Made by a program: the position numbers and the translations under genes. Shown one piece after another: positions 42,315 to 54,494 of a DNA stretch of 64,000 nucleotides. Source of the DNA: Cyathus striatus (lineage: Eukaryota > Basidiomycota > Agaricomycetes > Agaricales > Nidulariaceae); assembly GCA_025738555.1 (NCBI GenBank), contig JAOVFP010000014.1, forward strand, positions 248,001-312,000, given 5' to 3'. The notes beneath the pieces are model-generated. The model was given only the letters and a program-made list of their open reading frames with translations. It had not been told where the DNA came from and did not search any database. Position 1 is the stretch's first letter. Every line of letters begins with the position of its first letter.

Positions 42315-43517
42315 TAGTCTCACTTTGCCATCCTCTCCCAATTAGGCCATGTTCTAATTAGGACTTCCTATCATGAGAGTCTGGGTCCTTACCATGGAAG
42401 AAAAGGGGGGCATGAACTTCGGTCGACCTGGGCATCTTTTCATGCTTATGTAACAATTGTGAGCACCAGTGGGCTCATCATTCCCTTCATGGTGTGCACA
42501 GTGCATCTTAAATACTTATTGTGTGGTCTTCATATTTATATCAGTACTTGTGATTTAAATTGATGTACAGTTCTAGTTGAGTCATAATACTTGTATTATG
42601 TGTCTGGTATTGTACTCCAAAAATCTATGTTTTATGTCCATCAATTCCCTACCTTTTACTATTAGGGCATCACATTCACCAGTCTCGTTCACTTATCTAC
42701 CTCAAATTCTGCTGTATTTACCACTGATCTATTTAACTAAATCTTGACAAGGAGTGGACTGAGTTGTAGTGTTGGTCAAACATTCCACAACATGAGTCAG
42801 AAGTGGTCAGTTCATTCATTGGAACTGAATGTGGACAATTGGGGGTGTGTCTAGTAAGACATGTTTCATTTGAGTCTAAGATATCTTCAAAATAACATAT
42901 TATAGAGGCCATGTAGTGGGATGGTTTAATAGTGGTGTTGGTACTGTGAGAAGAGAAAGGTACAGGAGACTGAAAGCAGCTGTGCTATACCACTTCTTGT
43001 AACTATTTCCAATTCAGCTTGTAAGCTGTATCAGAGCTTAAGGCTAAGTGTAGAGCATTGTTATGTTTGTTATATACCAATTTCCCAGTAGTGCTGAACA
43101 TAGTAAGTATTGAGTAAGTAATCCCAATATACTCTATTTTCAATCATATGCTGCAGGGAAATATTTACATGAATTCCATTTCTTCTACTCTACATAGCTG
43201 ACTGTATTTTTTAAATCACAATGTACCAGGATGTACCTCTGTTCAATGATCTTTTTGCATGTAAAGTTCGCAAAAAGTGAGAATACTAGTCAACTACTTA
43301 TTACTATGTAGTACCAAGCAACTAATGATGTACTTATGTAAATGAAAATTGTGATTGGTCCACTAGCATTTACAATTGTTACATAAGCATGAAAAAATGC
43401 CCAGGTTGACCGAAGTTCATACCCCCCTTTTCTTCCATGGTAAGGACCCAGACTCTCACAATAGGAAGTCCTAATTAGGATATGGCCTAATTGGGAGAGG
43501 ATGGCAAAGTGAGACTA
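42315..43517. mobile_element. 1.2-kb MITE with 146-bp terminal inverted repeats
   Basis: Inverted repeats at 42315-42460 and 43372-43517 begin TAGTCTCACTTTGCCATCCT and are nearly identical over 146 bp. CCTGAG flanks both sides, consistent with a target duplication whose ends are blurred by two bases on the left. The interior (about 910 bp) is AT-rich and has no transposase. The insertion separates the two mannosidase remnants. Confidence 0.82.
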
Positions 43518-43879
43518 TCCTGAGGGATCTACTGGTGGCTTGATCATTTTCCAGGATTGTCCAAATTATTTGGGTACTTGGGGTGTGTGTATAGTGTGCC
43601 TATGTGGGATGTTGCTAATTGGTTATGCTTTTTGCAGGTGTTGAAGCAGACCATCTTGGGGCAGCATGACCTCTTGCATTCACCAACATGTTGGTCATGT
43701 TGCAGGGCCTGTCATGTGTGGCTGTTAAGACACAGGTTAGGTATGGTCAGAGTATGATTGACATTACAGTATGTTTGGTTCTATTGCTTGTGAAATGCAT
43801 GTTGATGGGATTTGCAGATTTCCATGGATGCTACCACTGGTAAGTAGGCCACTATGTTCCTTGTAGCCCTACAGATGTT
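43518..43879. other. noncoding stretch between the MITE and the mannosidase C-terminal remnant
   Basis: No supported gene and no mannosidase motif recognised. Confidence 0.35.
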
Positions 43880-44480
43880 GTTGTAGCTTTGATGAAGGAT
43901 GGCTCACACTTGCTGTTCAACTTTCATGCTGTTGTTGATTGGCACCAGTGCCACGAGTTCCTGAAGTATATGTCCAGATATTATACTCACACAGCTCATG
44001 CTTATACTGCTACAGTTGAGATTCCACTGAACATTCACAATGATAATGCTACATATGAAACACAGTTCAATATGTTCAGCAACTTACACATAAGAATACT
44101 ACTTGGGACAATCACTAAGGTTTGTCTGGCTCTTTCCATAGTTACAATGTTGCTGATTGTTGTACAGTTCAAGGTTTGCAGGCACAAGTACACTGACCTG
44201 AGTGAATTCAGATATGGTGTTGCCATTCTGTTCAAGTCCAAGTATGGGTTCTTGTGTATAGGCAATGTGTTGAGGACCTCATTGTTGAGATCTACTACTG
44301 ATCCTGATGCAGAGCTGGATCAAGGTGAGTAATTGTATACTTTGTTAGAGTAAATGTCTCATTGCATTTACTAGATGAACACTGGTTCTTGTGGGCCATT
44401 ATGCCTCATGGTGGCTCCTTCTTGGAGTCTGATGTGCCTGAGGTGGCATACCTTTACAACTCCCCCATTAGAGGCATGCT
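43880..44480 (+). pseudogene. C-terminal remnant of a GH38 alpha-mannosidase
   Basis: It matches the C-terminal beta domains of the same enzyme. Blocks in order: VVDWHQCHEFLK, PLNIHNDNATYETQF, HKYTDLSEFRYGVAIL, KYGFLCIGNVLRTSLLR, TTDPDAELDQG and, after an intron (about 44326-44373), ESDVPEVAYLYNSP. Breaks between the blocks, and the absence of the catalytic region, show it is not functional. Orientation and order agree with the fragment at 40800-41708, so one gene was probably disrupted and partly deleted here. Confidence 0.75.
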
Positions 44481-45703
44481 TCATATCTGACTGTATTTTA
44501 GTATGCTGTCTCCTGGGTAATGGGGAGGATATCCTTCCCAAGTCTCCTTTCATCATAGAAGGTGCTTGCAATGTCATGCTGGAAACCATTAAACATGCTG
44601 AAGATGATATATTTGATGAACCAGCTGATATCAGCCCTTCTGATCCCATCATGATTGTTTTGTGGTTGGCAGGACAGATTCATGCCTTTCCATGCAAAGA
44701 AACCTGGGATGCTCTGCGAATCCCATATATTCAATGTGGGGGACATTATGACAACCAACTACTCTGTGTTCCAGTGGACTGTTGAAGGGATTTCAAAAGG
44801 AAACATTAGGAACTCTGCTATGGCTGTTGGCACTGTGCTGTATGTTTTTCGTGCCTTCATTCAACTTTTGTTTCTAACTCACAGTCATTAGAGGTCAGCT
44901 CGCTTCAGACGATGCAGCTCGACAGCTGTACACTGCATCTCTTGCATCCAATGGCACCACTCCTATAACAATATCATTTCAAGCTGATTTCGAGTACCAC
45001 CCTGCATCTCTTGATCCCTTGGCACCTTGTATGTCCAGGGTCCCCCAATTCAACACCAGCAGTACAGCAGCCATCTTCCCCAACACAACAATCCAGCAAT
45101 ATATAACATCACAACCTATAGGGCCAAGCAATCCCCAAATACTAACAGATGACACACTCCTCTCTGTCTCCAACCTCATCCAACTTGCACACACATTGGT
45201 ATGAATAGACTTAGGAAATAGGAGTCCAAACAACTTCATCCTATTCCCTGAACAAAATAATGCAATGATCACATCTTCCTTCCCTATGACACCTTTCAAC
45301 CCTTCGCTTATGTCCTATTCAGCAATGTATGACTACTGGAATTGGCCAAACGAAGTGGTTAGTGAAGTACTGCCATTTCAAATGGATGGGCCAGTCAGTA
45401 TCCATATGACATACCTCTGTCAATTTCTGAGAGCCAAGAGTCTTGGACAGTTGTTTATATCTGTGCTTGTGGCTATGCTGAGTATTTTTTCGAGTGGGTG
45501 GGCAATTTTTATGGTTATTGTGATGTATCTTGCAGAGAGGGTTCAAATGCTGCATGCATGGTGGGTTTCCATTCTTTTCTTTTCCAGTTGGGAGTATGTT
45601 GAGTTAATGGGTTTTTGGCATACAGCTAATCTCAGCTAATCTTTGTCGTGCACATGACCCTGAGAAGGGCCCCCACTTGGTAGACAATGAAGTGCTTTCT
45701 GAC
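44481..45703. other. further eroded coding traces
   Basis: Open segments on the + strand include QLYTASLASNGTTPITISFQ near 44930 and, at 45265-45639, a frame with a hydrophobic stretch (LFISVLVAMLSIFSSGWAIF) suggesting a lost membrane protein. I do not recognise the family. CpG is nearly absent. Confidence 0.35.
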
Positions 45704-45800
45704 TGCTATGAGGAGTATATGCTTAACAGAGTTTATTAGGCATTTGCTTTGAGATTATGGGTTTGGGGTTTAATGGATTCATTGGTTCAATGACATTTGT
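45704..45800. repeat. right arm (outer part) of the larger inverted-repeat pair
   Basis: The reverse complement of 26615-26713, ending at TTCAATGACATTTGT. With 38709-38858 it rebuilds the arm, so at least 6.8 kb, including the solo LTR and the mannosidase remnants, lies inside the arm. Confidence 0.55.
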
Positions 45801-46305
45801 AAACTGTAGCATACCTCAACACTTACAAATTCAAGACCCAAAAAAGGGTGTTTATTAGTGTTAATCAGCCCCAATGTTCTAGTCTTAAGACAAATTGCCC
45901 TTTACAGTATGGCCACTGACCCCACCTGCTTGAACACTGCCAGGCATGCCACATAGATGTCATCTGATACCAAAGACAGTGTTGGTGGCAATATGGACTT
46001 TTAAAGCAATTTAAAGGCTATTTTTATCAAGGAAGTTGAATGAGTCAAGAACAAGTTTGATGGGAGTGAAACTGTTTGTACAAGTGGGAAGGGTCTCTGA
46101 TATGTAACTGGAGCCTGACATTAAACTTCAAAGTTGCTCCCTGAGATTACAATTTCAGATAATCTGTTTTACCATAGAGTCTATCTTAGGAATTCTGTTT
46201 CTTAACAGCAAGCTTTCTAAATAAAAATGAAAATGTTTAATATAAAACAAATAAAATTAATAGTTGGATTCAAGTATAAGTGACCCTTCACATTCCAACA
46301 CATTA
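45801..46305. other. noncoding stretch downstream of the AIM9-like gene
   Basis: AT-rich, CpG-poor sequence without a supported gene. It includes the 3' untranslated region of the minus-strand phosphotransferase. Confidence 0.45.
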
Positions 46306-48087
46306 TCATTCTGATTCAACCTGTGGTTTCTCAAATGGCCAATTATCCTCTGATTGTCCAGACAAAATCCATTCATCATGAACCTGTTCATGATTTGAGC
46401 AGACCGTCTCATAGTCCAAATCTGCAACCCAACCACCCTTAGTTATACCTATCTTGTTACACAATAGCTGATATATAATTTGCATTTTGGACCATTCTTG
46501 ATATTCTTCTTGATAACGAGAACATTCTTCTGCAGAAGTTGGCAGTCCGGAATATGGTATTCCATCTTTATTCATGATCTTTACTAATTCTAGCATTGCA
46601 TTCCTGGTCTAAAGAAAAGTTGGTTATGCCCCTATGTTGTTAATCATGACAGGATATTTTACATGCCTTCATGAAGTTACCATTCCACAATCCAAAAGTT
46701 CCATCTACAATAATTTGAAGAAGCTTCACAAACTCAGTGGACATAGCAATTAGACACATTTCAAGTTCATGTTCATTGCTGAGACCCTTAATATAATATT
46801 TGAATAACTCAAGAAAATCATTGAAATCTGGTGAGCATATATCAGAATTAGGTCCAAAGTGAAGTCGCTGACCCAGGAAGAGTGAAGTTGGCTGAGCTAG
46901 AAGATACAGGGGACCAACAAGGCAGTGTTGCCAATCAATAAGAGAGACCATTTGACTTGTCTTCCCTGCAAGAGCATCATAAGAAATCATGATATCCCCT
47001 GGAGAAAATTCAGGGTGCCAAAGAAGAGGCCTTGTTAGCCTTGGAGCACCCTTTAGGGTAATATATGGAATCAACTTCTCAATTCTCTCTAGCAAGTCTA
47101 TATGAGCAGCTGGATCACGAACAATGTCGGGATTATGTTGAAATCCATGTAGAAGTTCTGGCCTTGCATGTTTTTTTGTCCAGAGCTTCTCCACTTGAAC
47201 CAAAGTATGAAGATATTCATCGACAGATGTCCCTGTTCCATGACAAAATAAGTTACATTTGATTATTGCACTGACAAACTCGAAACTTTACAGAACTTAC
47301 ATGGACCTCTCAATACATCAATCTTGTCGCGATGTTGATAATTTAAGGACAACGGCACAGCAGGTCCTAATACGTATCTTTCATTGATAGGAATATAGTG
47401 CTGTTTTATAGATTTGCGATAGTATATGCTTCCATATCCTGGAAACGAAAATGAAGCCATTTTTCGCTGCATCTCGATGATTTCATCTGCAATCCGGCAT
47501 TTCTGAGCTACAGATAGGCTGTCCCAAACCGCAAAAACCGGTTCGCCCTTAATCTCCTCCATCATAATGTAAGCTGAGGACACGTTGGTAGCTTCAGACT
47601 TTGAACACCATCCCAGGACACGGGGCACTGGAAGCTCAAGTCGTGTCCGGGCAAATTCCATTGTGGCAACTTCACTTTCAACAATCTGCTCTATAGGTCC
47701 CATATTGTGGTAAGGAAGTCGAGCCACTACGGATCGACCATTGTCCATGGTAAGGGATAGCATTCTATTAAAACGCCCATCCACTCTTTTATGGAAGTCG
47801 ACGACTGATGTAGCTCCCTCTACAGCATCCACAGCGGCCTGTTTCAAAGCCGGGATGTTAAATTTCAGATAACGCTGTTGTATTTCTTCCCGTCCATTAA
47901 TAAACCAGTGATTGGATGTATGCTTGAAGATATCATGCTCGCCCTCAGCATCTGGGGTTCCTGATGGTGAAGTGATAGTTGATATCATACGAGATCCCCT
48001 GCGATGTGATGTTTGTAGTAAGAGATGATGGAAGGTAGGAGCCTTAAAGAGACTTCTCATAGCGTTGAAGAAGTCCGAGGTTAACAC
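46306..48087 (-). CDS. AIM9-like mitochondrial phosphotransferase (APH family)
   Basis: Three exons: 48087-47301, 47232-46667 and 46608-46306; 551 aa. Intron 1 is GT-AG, 68 bp. Intron 2 keeps the frame only if it uses a GC donor (AAG|GCATGT, 46666) to TTTAG at 46609. The N-terminus is basic and Ser-rich, as for a mitochondrial presequence. NHWFINGREEIQQRYLKFNIPAL matches the lead-in of fungal AIM9-type proteins, followed by the kinase N-lobe (RFNRMLSLTMDNGRSVVARL) and YIMMEEIKGEPVF. The catalytic loop reads LLWHPEFSPGDIMIS, where HPD and Asn are usual, so both key residues are conservatively changed; SLIDWQHC, the metal-binding DW site, is kept. Its substrate is unknown. The 3' part is CpG-poor and the 5' exon CpG-rich. 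An alternative start is the ATG nine codons on. Confidence 0.82.
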
Positions 48088-49179
48088 AATTCAAATATTA
48101 TCAAGAAGGTTGGAAGAAGGTTGGAAGAAGGGAAAATGTGAAAATGTGAAAATATAAAGGCCTACTGTCAATTCACTGTGTAACTGTTCGACCGAGTCAG
48201 ATTATGAATGCATGTGACCAAAAGCGGCAGTTAATTTAATGGCTTTAATTGCCGGCAGATGTTGTATTGACTCCATAGAGATGACCTCTGATGACCTGTG
48301 TTGGCGTTAGAGACGAATCCCATACTAGGTCTCAAACCACATCACCCCAGCTTATCGACCACTTTATCTTTGGATTCCAGATTACGCAAGGGAAGGACTT
48401 TGCGAATATATTAATATCTTGAGCACGAAAAATATGGTGAAGCTTGATTTTAGTCATATGGCTCATGGGGAAGATTGGGCCAGGTGTCGAACATCCGAAG
48501 TAAACTTGTAGGATCGTCAAAGGATCGTGACGAAGCAGTGATCTCTTGGTATATGAGAGGACTTCAAAAGTATTCTGAATGGAAGCATACGGTGAAGGTG
48601 AAGTTGGATTTTCAACATGCGGTTCACGGGAAACAAGTGACGAAGTAGGTATTTGTAGAATTGTGACTGTGTCTTATATCTTGAAACGATTAGTATATTA
48701 TAAAAGTGGACTACTCACTTTCGCAGCTTATGTACTTAACATATACGTACATGTACTCACAAATATATTAAACAAACAGCCTTCAAGTGCAATGTAGAAC
48801 TAATTAACGGCGGTTAAATGAAAGTGAGCTATACATTTTGTACCCAAGCATACATGTCAGTCAGGATGGAGATGTATCGTCCGTTATGAAATATACCTAT
48901 GGGTGAACTAGCCAAATCGAAAGCAGCTAGATGAAGGTACATGAATACTTGCTGGCGCCTACAGCTTGCTGGGGCAAAGGCTTTTCTGACCAATGTTAGC
49001 ATAGAAGACTTATGAGAAACCGATGCGTTTTAAAATTTCACGGCCGACACAAACGTATAATACAGAAAACTTCTATAAAACCCTTTCAAAAGCTACAAAC
49101 CTAATTAACAAAGCGCTCACTAAGTAACAGTACGTAGTAGGTATTACTCCAGCCTAAAGACAACACAATACTACTTTCA
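48088..49179. other. intergenic region
   Basis: Promoter side of the AIM9-like gene and 3' side of the stress-protein gene. No gene seen. A diverged direct repeat lies at 48427-48525 and 48586-48690: GGTGAAG...TTGATTTT, then ATG(G/C)GGTTCA/GCTCA, GGGAA, GAAGTA and TTGTAG. Confidence 0.45.
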
Positions 49180-50247
49180 TCATTCGAAGTGCCGTCCGCG
49201 TTTAGGATCCGCCCGCCGTTTCTCCACCGCCTTCTTGAGCTTTCGCTCGGGGCGGACTACTATGACCGGGACAGGCGAGTGTGAGAGGCAGTACCTGTGA
49301 CGGCGTAAGTCTAAGTCTCTGTGCATAATGAAAGGGGAGGAAAACGTACTTGCTGACGCTGCCCATTCCGATGACGCCTATGGCCTGCCAGGGCTTTCGG
49401 CCACGTGTGCCAACGACGATGGAGTCTGGTCGGTATAGCGCGATGAGGCGGTCGAGGGTGTCGGTTATCTTTCCAGGGATGTATTCTAGCACGAGAGAGA
49501 GCTAAAGAAGAGGCTTGTGAGACATCCTGAGGGGTGATCGGGATGAGACAAGCAGACCTTTCTATCAGCGTCGTACTCCACACTCTTTTCTTGGATAGTC
49601 TTCATTAGTTCTCGTGCGTCCTCACGGAGGATATCATGGTCCTTCTCTAGACTGTACGTCAGAACGACTAAAAGTGAACAGAAGCAAGCGAATAGCATAC
49701 CAAGAACCTCCTCATCAACACCTCTAAACACAATCAACTCATCTCCGTCCTGCACCAATGCCTCAAGACACCAATCCAGCGCGCCCATCCCACTCTCATC
49801 GGGGCTCGCAGCACACAAAAAGACTCTCGTACTCCGCGTCCTCTTGTATCCATCCGACTTGACCTGCAAGGTATACGAGAACATGCTAGCTACGGGGTTC
49901 TCGAAGGTATCGAACGAGACCTTCGGCGTGTACCCGGGTGTAGGGCTCAGTAGCCCCGAGCCGTGGTGACTGTGACCGTTGTGGGACATGGCACTGGCAC
50001 TGTGTGGTGTAACCACGCCTGGTGGCGAGAGAAGACTCTGGCTTGGAGATCCGGGTAGGGAGGCGTGTAGGACTGTAGGGGACGTTGTGCTTGGGAGTGG
50101 GACGCGCTGGAGGAGGGGCGACGGTATCGGTGAGGGGTGCGAGCTGGTGGGTAGTGACGTAGGTGTTGGTGGTCTGCTTTGCTTCATTGCACTCCGGAGT
50201 GGGATGTGGGTGTGCAGCGAGGAGGAAGAGTCTAATGTGGATGCCAT
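49180..50247 (-). CDS. universal stress protein (UspA) domain protein
   Basis: Four exons: 50247-49701, 49667-49558, 49501-49350 and 49294-49180; 307 aa. The first intron would be only 33 bp, in frame and without a stop, so retention (318 aa) is possible. The others are 56 and 55 bp. The N-terminal ~110 residues are Ser/Pro/His-rich and disordered. The Usp fold begins at RVFLCAASPDESGMGALDWC, with DGDELIVFRGVDEEV, DHDILREDARELMKTIQEK and RPDSIVVGTRGRKP. It ends with GMGSVSKYCLSHSPVPVIVV, whose G-x-G...GSVS matches the ATP-binding loop of ATP-type Usp proteins. The last splice creates SVSKYCLSHSP. The tail is basic. Probably an ATP-binding regulator of stress response; partners are unknown. 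Confidence 0.88.
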
Positions 50248-50924
50248 CGTTAGGAATCTGTGTAGGGTTTGAGGGTTGGTTGGGTAAGGCTGATTGAGCT
50301 CGATATCGAGTTTGGGGTTGTTATGGGTGGTGAATAGTGTACAAGAGAGAAGAGAAGAGGGCTATATGGGTAGCGATGACGGAGAGAGAAGGCAGTGGTG
50401 GTGGTTGGGAGGAGAGCGTAGCGAGCAATAACAAACGGTATCCGCGCCGCGGCGGCTGTGCATATTAGGCGCAAAGCGGCACATAAATCAACCCTTCTCC
50501 TCGTTCTTCATGGTGCCAGAGTTTCCAACCAAATTACTCATCTTAAACACTCCTTTTTCCTCGTATGTTAGTGGAGATCGCTGGGTAGAATGTTGTCCTG
50601 GGTGGGACCAAGGTAGGCGGGTGCTTGTGGATGGGATAGTTGCACTCAACATCTTGAGCAAGAAACTGAAGTTAATGCTGGACTTACTGAACCACAATCT
50701 CTTCCCCTCTTCCCCTCTTCCCCTCTTCCGACACTATTCTCGTAGTCGCGCTCTGGGCCCTAGAGGATGGTGGTTGACGCGAACGATGGTGCCCAGTAAG
50801 CTTCCGCCGCGGTGAGTTATGCTCGGTCATTATCAACAACGAAGAAATATTAACGCCAGGTTGGCTTTTGTATTGCAAGGGGAGACCTTATAAGTATCTG
50901 GGACTACGTATGCCGTATATCATA
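50248..50924. other. intergenic region upstream of the stress-protein gene
   Basis: Purine/pyrimidine-biased promoter sequence (GA-rich on the + strand near 50340-50400), with a short CCCCTCTT tandem at 50705-50725. No gene seen. Confidence 0.45.
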
Positions 50925-53900
50925 GCAGCTGAATGAATGAAAACTCTTACGGCCGAGGCCCCCATTTATCGAGCATGCGCTACATAGCCCACCGGGTGTG
51001 ATCTCGAATGCGTAAAGACCCGCCGTTATCGCCAGAACGCGCTTGCTCTGGATTACTTCATTCCAAGCGCGGGTGTTTATTGGTTGGATTAGGTGAGTAA
51101 GGATAGGGGAGGTGATATAGGACTGACGTAGTTTCTTGTTCAGGTCGTATTTTGGGAGAGCAGAACGTCTTGTTCCATGATATTCTGCGGATCGATTTTG
51201 TCCTGCATTCTTGCTGCCGTCGTAACCGAAACGCAAACGGCATCTCGCCCATATCGATTTTACTAAGAGGCCACTATTGTCCATGGTGAACATCATGCTG
51301 TCGCTTTTGGACCCATAACAAAGACGGTCGATCATCAAGGTCCTAGGCCAGCGTTGAAAACATCGAAGGTTGGACTGAAGCTGAAATGTCATCATCAAGC
51401 TAGGCGTATCTTAAAGCATCTTCATTCCGCCCCAGAGTTCTTGCCATAATGCTAGCCTCTACCTTATCTGACTGGAACGCGAGCGCCATACCATTTAGGA
51501 GTCTGTTTCAACATAGCGGATCTGGAAGGCCGAGCAAAAGGGACGGACGACTGGGATACTTACACCATTTATTGGACTTCCATTTATCTGAGTGGATTGT
51601 TAGCGAGGTAAAACTTATACCACACTGCGTATTGTATCTCGGACGATACTCTCCCTGCATGATGGAGATGACAAACAACGTGTTGTAGCATTCGTCCAGT
51701 TAACTTGTCATATGTTCAACAACAACCAGAACATTCCTGATGTTTCGTTTCCAGCAAATGACTTACCCTTCCTTCCCCCAAGACAAGTTGTAGGATGATT
51801 GTGTCGATCGTCAAGGTTGCTCTCTTTCTGCCCTATGGCCATGCCTTCTCTGACGGCCGAACGAATGGGATATGTGGATCTACAGGGATGCTTATGCCAT
51901 TCGTTGGATTTCTAGTTGTTGAAATGGATCGTTGGCGTCAGACAGACAGTCGATCGTCAAGATCCTAGGTGAGCGTTGAGGATATCGAACGTTGGGCTGG
52001 CTGATACAGCACCATCAAGCTAGAGCTAGGGCATGTCTTTAAGTATCCCTGGTCCCCCTTCCAACCTAGGCTCCTTTTCATATCGCTAGTCTCTACCTTA
52101 TCTGACTGGAACGCGAGCATCCTAGCGTTCGGAAATTTGTTTCAACATGCCGTAGCGGAATTGAAAGGCCGAGCGAGTTACATTATTCATCGGGCTTCCA
52201 GTTTTTTAGATGAATCGTTGGTGGGTTAAACTTACACTGCAGTGCCTATCTTGTCTATGTTATACGAATATCTGTATGGTACAGTAAGTGCAGCCCCTTT
52301 GAACATTCATCCCGCAGGCCCCATGCTAAAATGTCGCCCTAAGACCCATATAACCTAAAGGATAACAGTTGTGCCGGTTCCTGCCCGTGCTTTATACTCC
52401 TTTATCAGGTGACAATCCCATGACAATTGTTTTAATGAGTTGGTCTTATTATAGACCGGACGAAAACCATCCTTCCTACATATATGAGTTGTCTTTCACT
52501 GGAATGCGCCCGGGGAGCTAGGCCTACAGGAGTTCTTGACTTGCTTTCTAGTACCTCATCAAATGCTCTGGCTGCAAGGACTAGTTCCTGTATTCCTACT
52601 CTGACAATCTCTAGGAATGTTGGCTCGAACATGTCAATTTTACTTAGGCTTTGGTCTTTCTCATACTCATAGTCTGCGGTATTGGTAACATTGCGCAAAG
52701 GTTATCTCACTAAGCCATCCAGTACGCTTCCAAACGCAAATTACTCCGAGCTCACCGTGATTTGTACACGTAATTATTTCGCCCAAACACAGCTATTCGA
52801 AACAAGAAAGCCCACCCTCGTATAGTATGTCTAAATCATTTCAAGGAATTAAATCAAACTGTTCGATTGTGACGCATTGTTAAAACAGATTTGAAGTGGG
52901 CCATCTCAAGGCCTCTTCTTAAGTTCGTTTAGAATCCAGTGTATATTTTGCGTATGGATGATATATACGTAATGGGAATGTTGTGAGTCGATTTTCACCT
53001 TCTAAATGTTGGCTTAAATGCCAGGTGTACGGCTGAGGATTGGTTGGGAAAAGGTTAGCAGTGCACTGGCGGCAAGCGGGCCGCTGGCAGCATTGCACGC
53101 GAGTTTGTCGATAGTTGTGAGCAGTTGTGTTAATGTCATCGTGAGCCTACTGGTACTTAAAGTTAGTTGACCTTCCCTTGACCCTTGCTTGACCCTCTCT
53201 CAGTCTGAAGTTCTAATTTGGTTCTAACTCTGTTAACCGTTTCAAGGATTTTGACCCAAAGCTAATATGTTGGAGCTCATTAGGACTCGTTGAGTTGACC
53301 GACGTATGCTAAATTGGAACGAGACAAGGACCACCTTTCTAGACAGGGGATAACCCGGATAAGTAACCAAGGAATAACTAGCACTCTGGCAGCATCTCGA
53401 AGAAACTGAGATGGATGGTGCAGAGCGAACTGCATGGTTCTCATCAACCTCTCTTCCCGAGCTGCTCTCGTTTTCGCGCTCGGGATATTTGTGGAAGCTG
53501 GAGCAAGGGTGCTGCATAAGTGATTGTAAGCTTTTATCAGCAGCCGATGTGAGTTCTCTGCTCTTGTCGTTGACAACATTGATATAAAGCTAACTGCATG
53601 TTAGGTTTTGCACACTGCTGCTGAATGAATGATCTCACGGACGAGGTCGTCGTTTCTTTAGCAAAGTTTCAAATGCATAAGGACTAGGTTAGTAAAGGAT
53701 TATGGCAGGTGACATAATATGTATCTGACGTTGTTGTGTTCAGGTCGTACATAAAGTTTCATATCTGTGGTAAACTGCAGATCGACGCTAAACCGGTGTA
53801 ACGGCCCTTACTACACATGTACTGAACACGAGCGGCAAGCAACAGGAAATAGCAGGCGATCGCCAAGGTCTTAGGTGAGCATTGATGAAACTAAAGATTT

Positions 53901-54030
53901 GATTGTGGTTAACGCGACATCAACCTGATTTTTATGCATACCCTCTTCCCACCCCGGGATCCTTGCCACAATACTAGCTCATACCTTATTTGACTGGAAC
54001 GCAGCAAGAGTCCTGACGAAACGCCGACGG
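50925..54030. repeat. diverged repeat family with gene-fragment character
   Basis: At least three related segments: about 50925-51690, 51780-52290 and 53610-54030. Anchors are CTTATCTGACTGGAACGCGA (51467, 52097, and in variant form 53987), GATCGTCAAGGTCCTAGG-like cores just upstream of each, and GCTGAATGAATGA...GAGG at 50931 and 53621. On the minus strand, frames such as KSIWARCRLRF (51.2 kb) and LSKIDMFEPTFLEIVRVGI (52.6 kb) align to each other, suggesting eroded copies of one gene. I do not recognise it. The 52290-53610 part holds no supported gene. Confidence 0.55.
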
Positions 54031-54494
54031 GTGGAAAGGCAAGAATATATCTGTCATCTTGTCGTTATTCCTTTATGAGATAGATCCCTATGTGTTCCCT
54101 GTAGCACGATGTCGGATGTCAATCTTATGTCGTACCAATACAGGGGAGCATACGTGTAGGTACGTGTAGACTGCACCACAAACTCTGCCAACTGAAAGTG
54201 ATTTCTTCACACTTGGTCTTGCTTGATGTCTACTTCACGACGTCCGATCGCACCCCTCCCTGAGCTCTATTGTTTAGCTATAGCGACGAGTTCTTGTGCA
54301 TGCTACGCGGATGCCACTTCCCTTGAACAGTCACTTGTGAAGTTAAGTAATTCCCCTGACTGTAATACAACTTATCATTTACATCCCATATTACATTGTA
54401 TATCTACTACTGTCAATTTTCGTCGCTCTATCCCTCAAGTTGGCGTGTCGCTGCAGCCTGTGCAAACACTCGGCTATTTGGAAGTTAATCAGTA
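54031..54494. other. no supported gene
   Basis: A 126-codon open frame on the + strand (54223-54603) overlaps the opposite-strand small secreted protein gene and shows no motif. I regard it as unsupported. Confidence 0.4.

Noticed and set aside
44894..45204. Intact membrane or secreted protein gene near 45 kb
   Set aside because: Frames stop or shift repeatedly and the surroundings are CpG-depleted debris.
50904..51398. 164-codon minus-strand frame as a gene
   Set aside because: It is one of several diverged repeated segments, and competing frames align better to its relatives; no motif.
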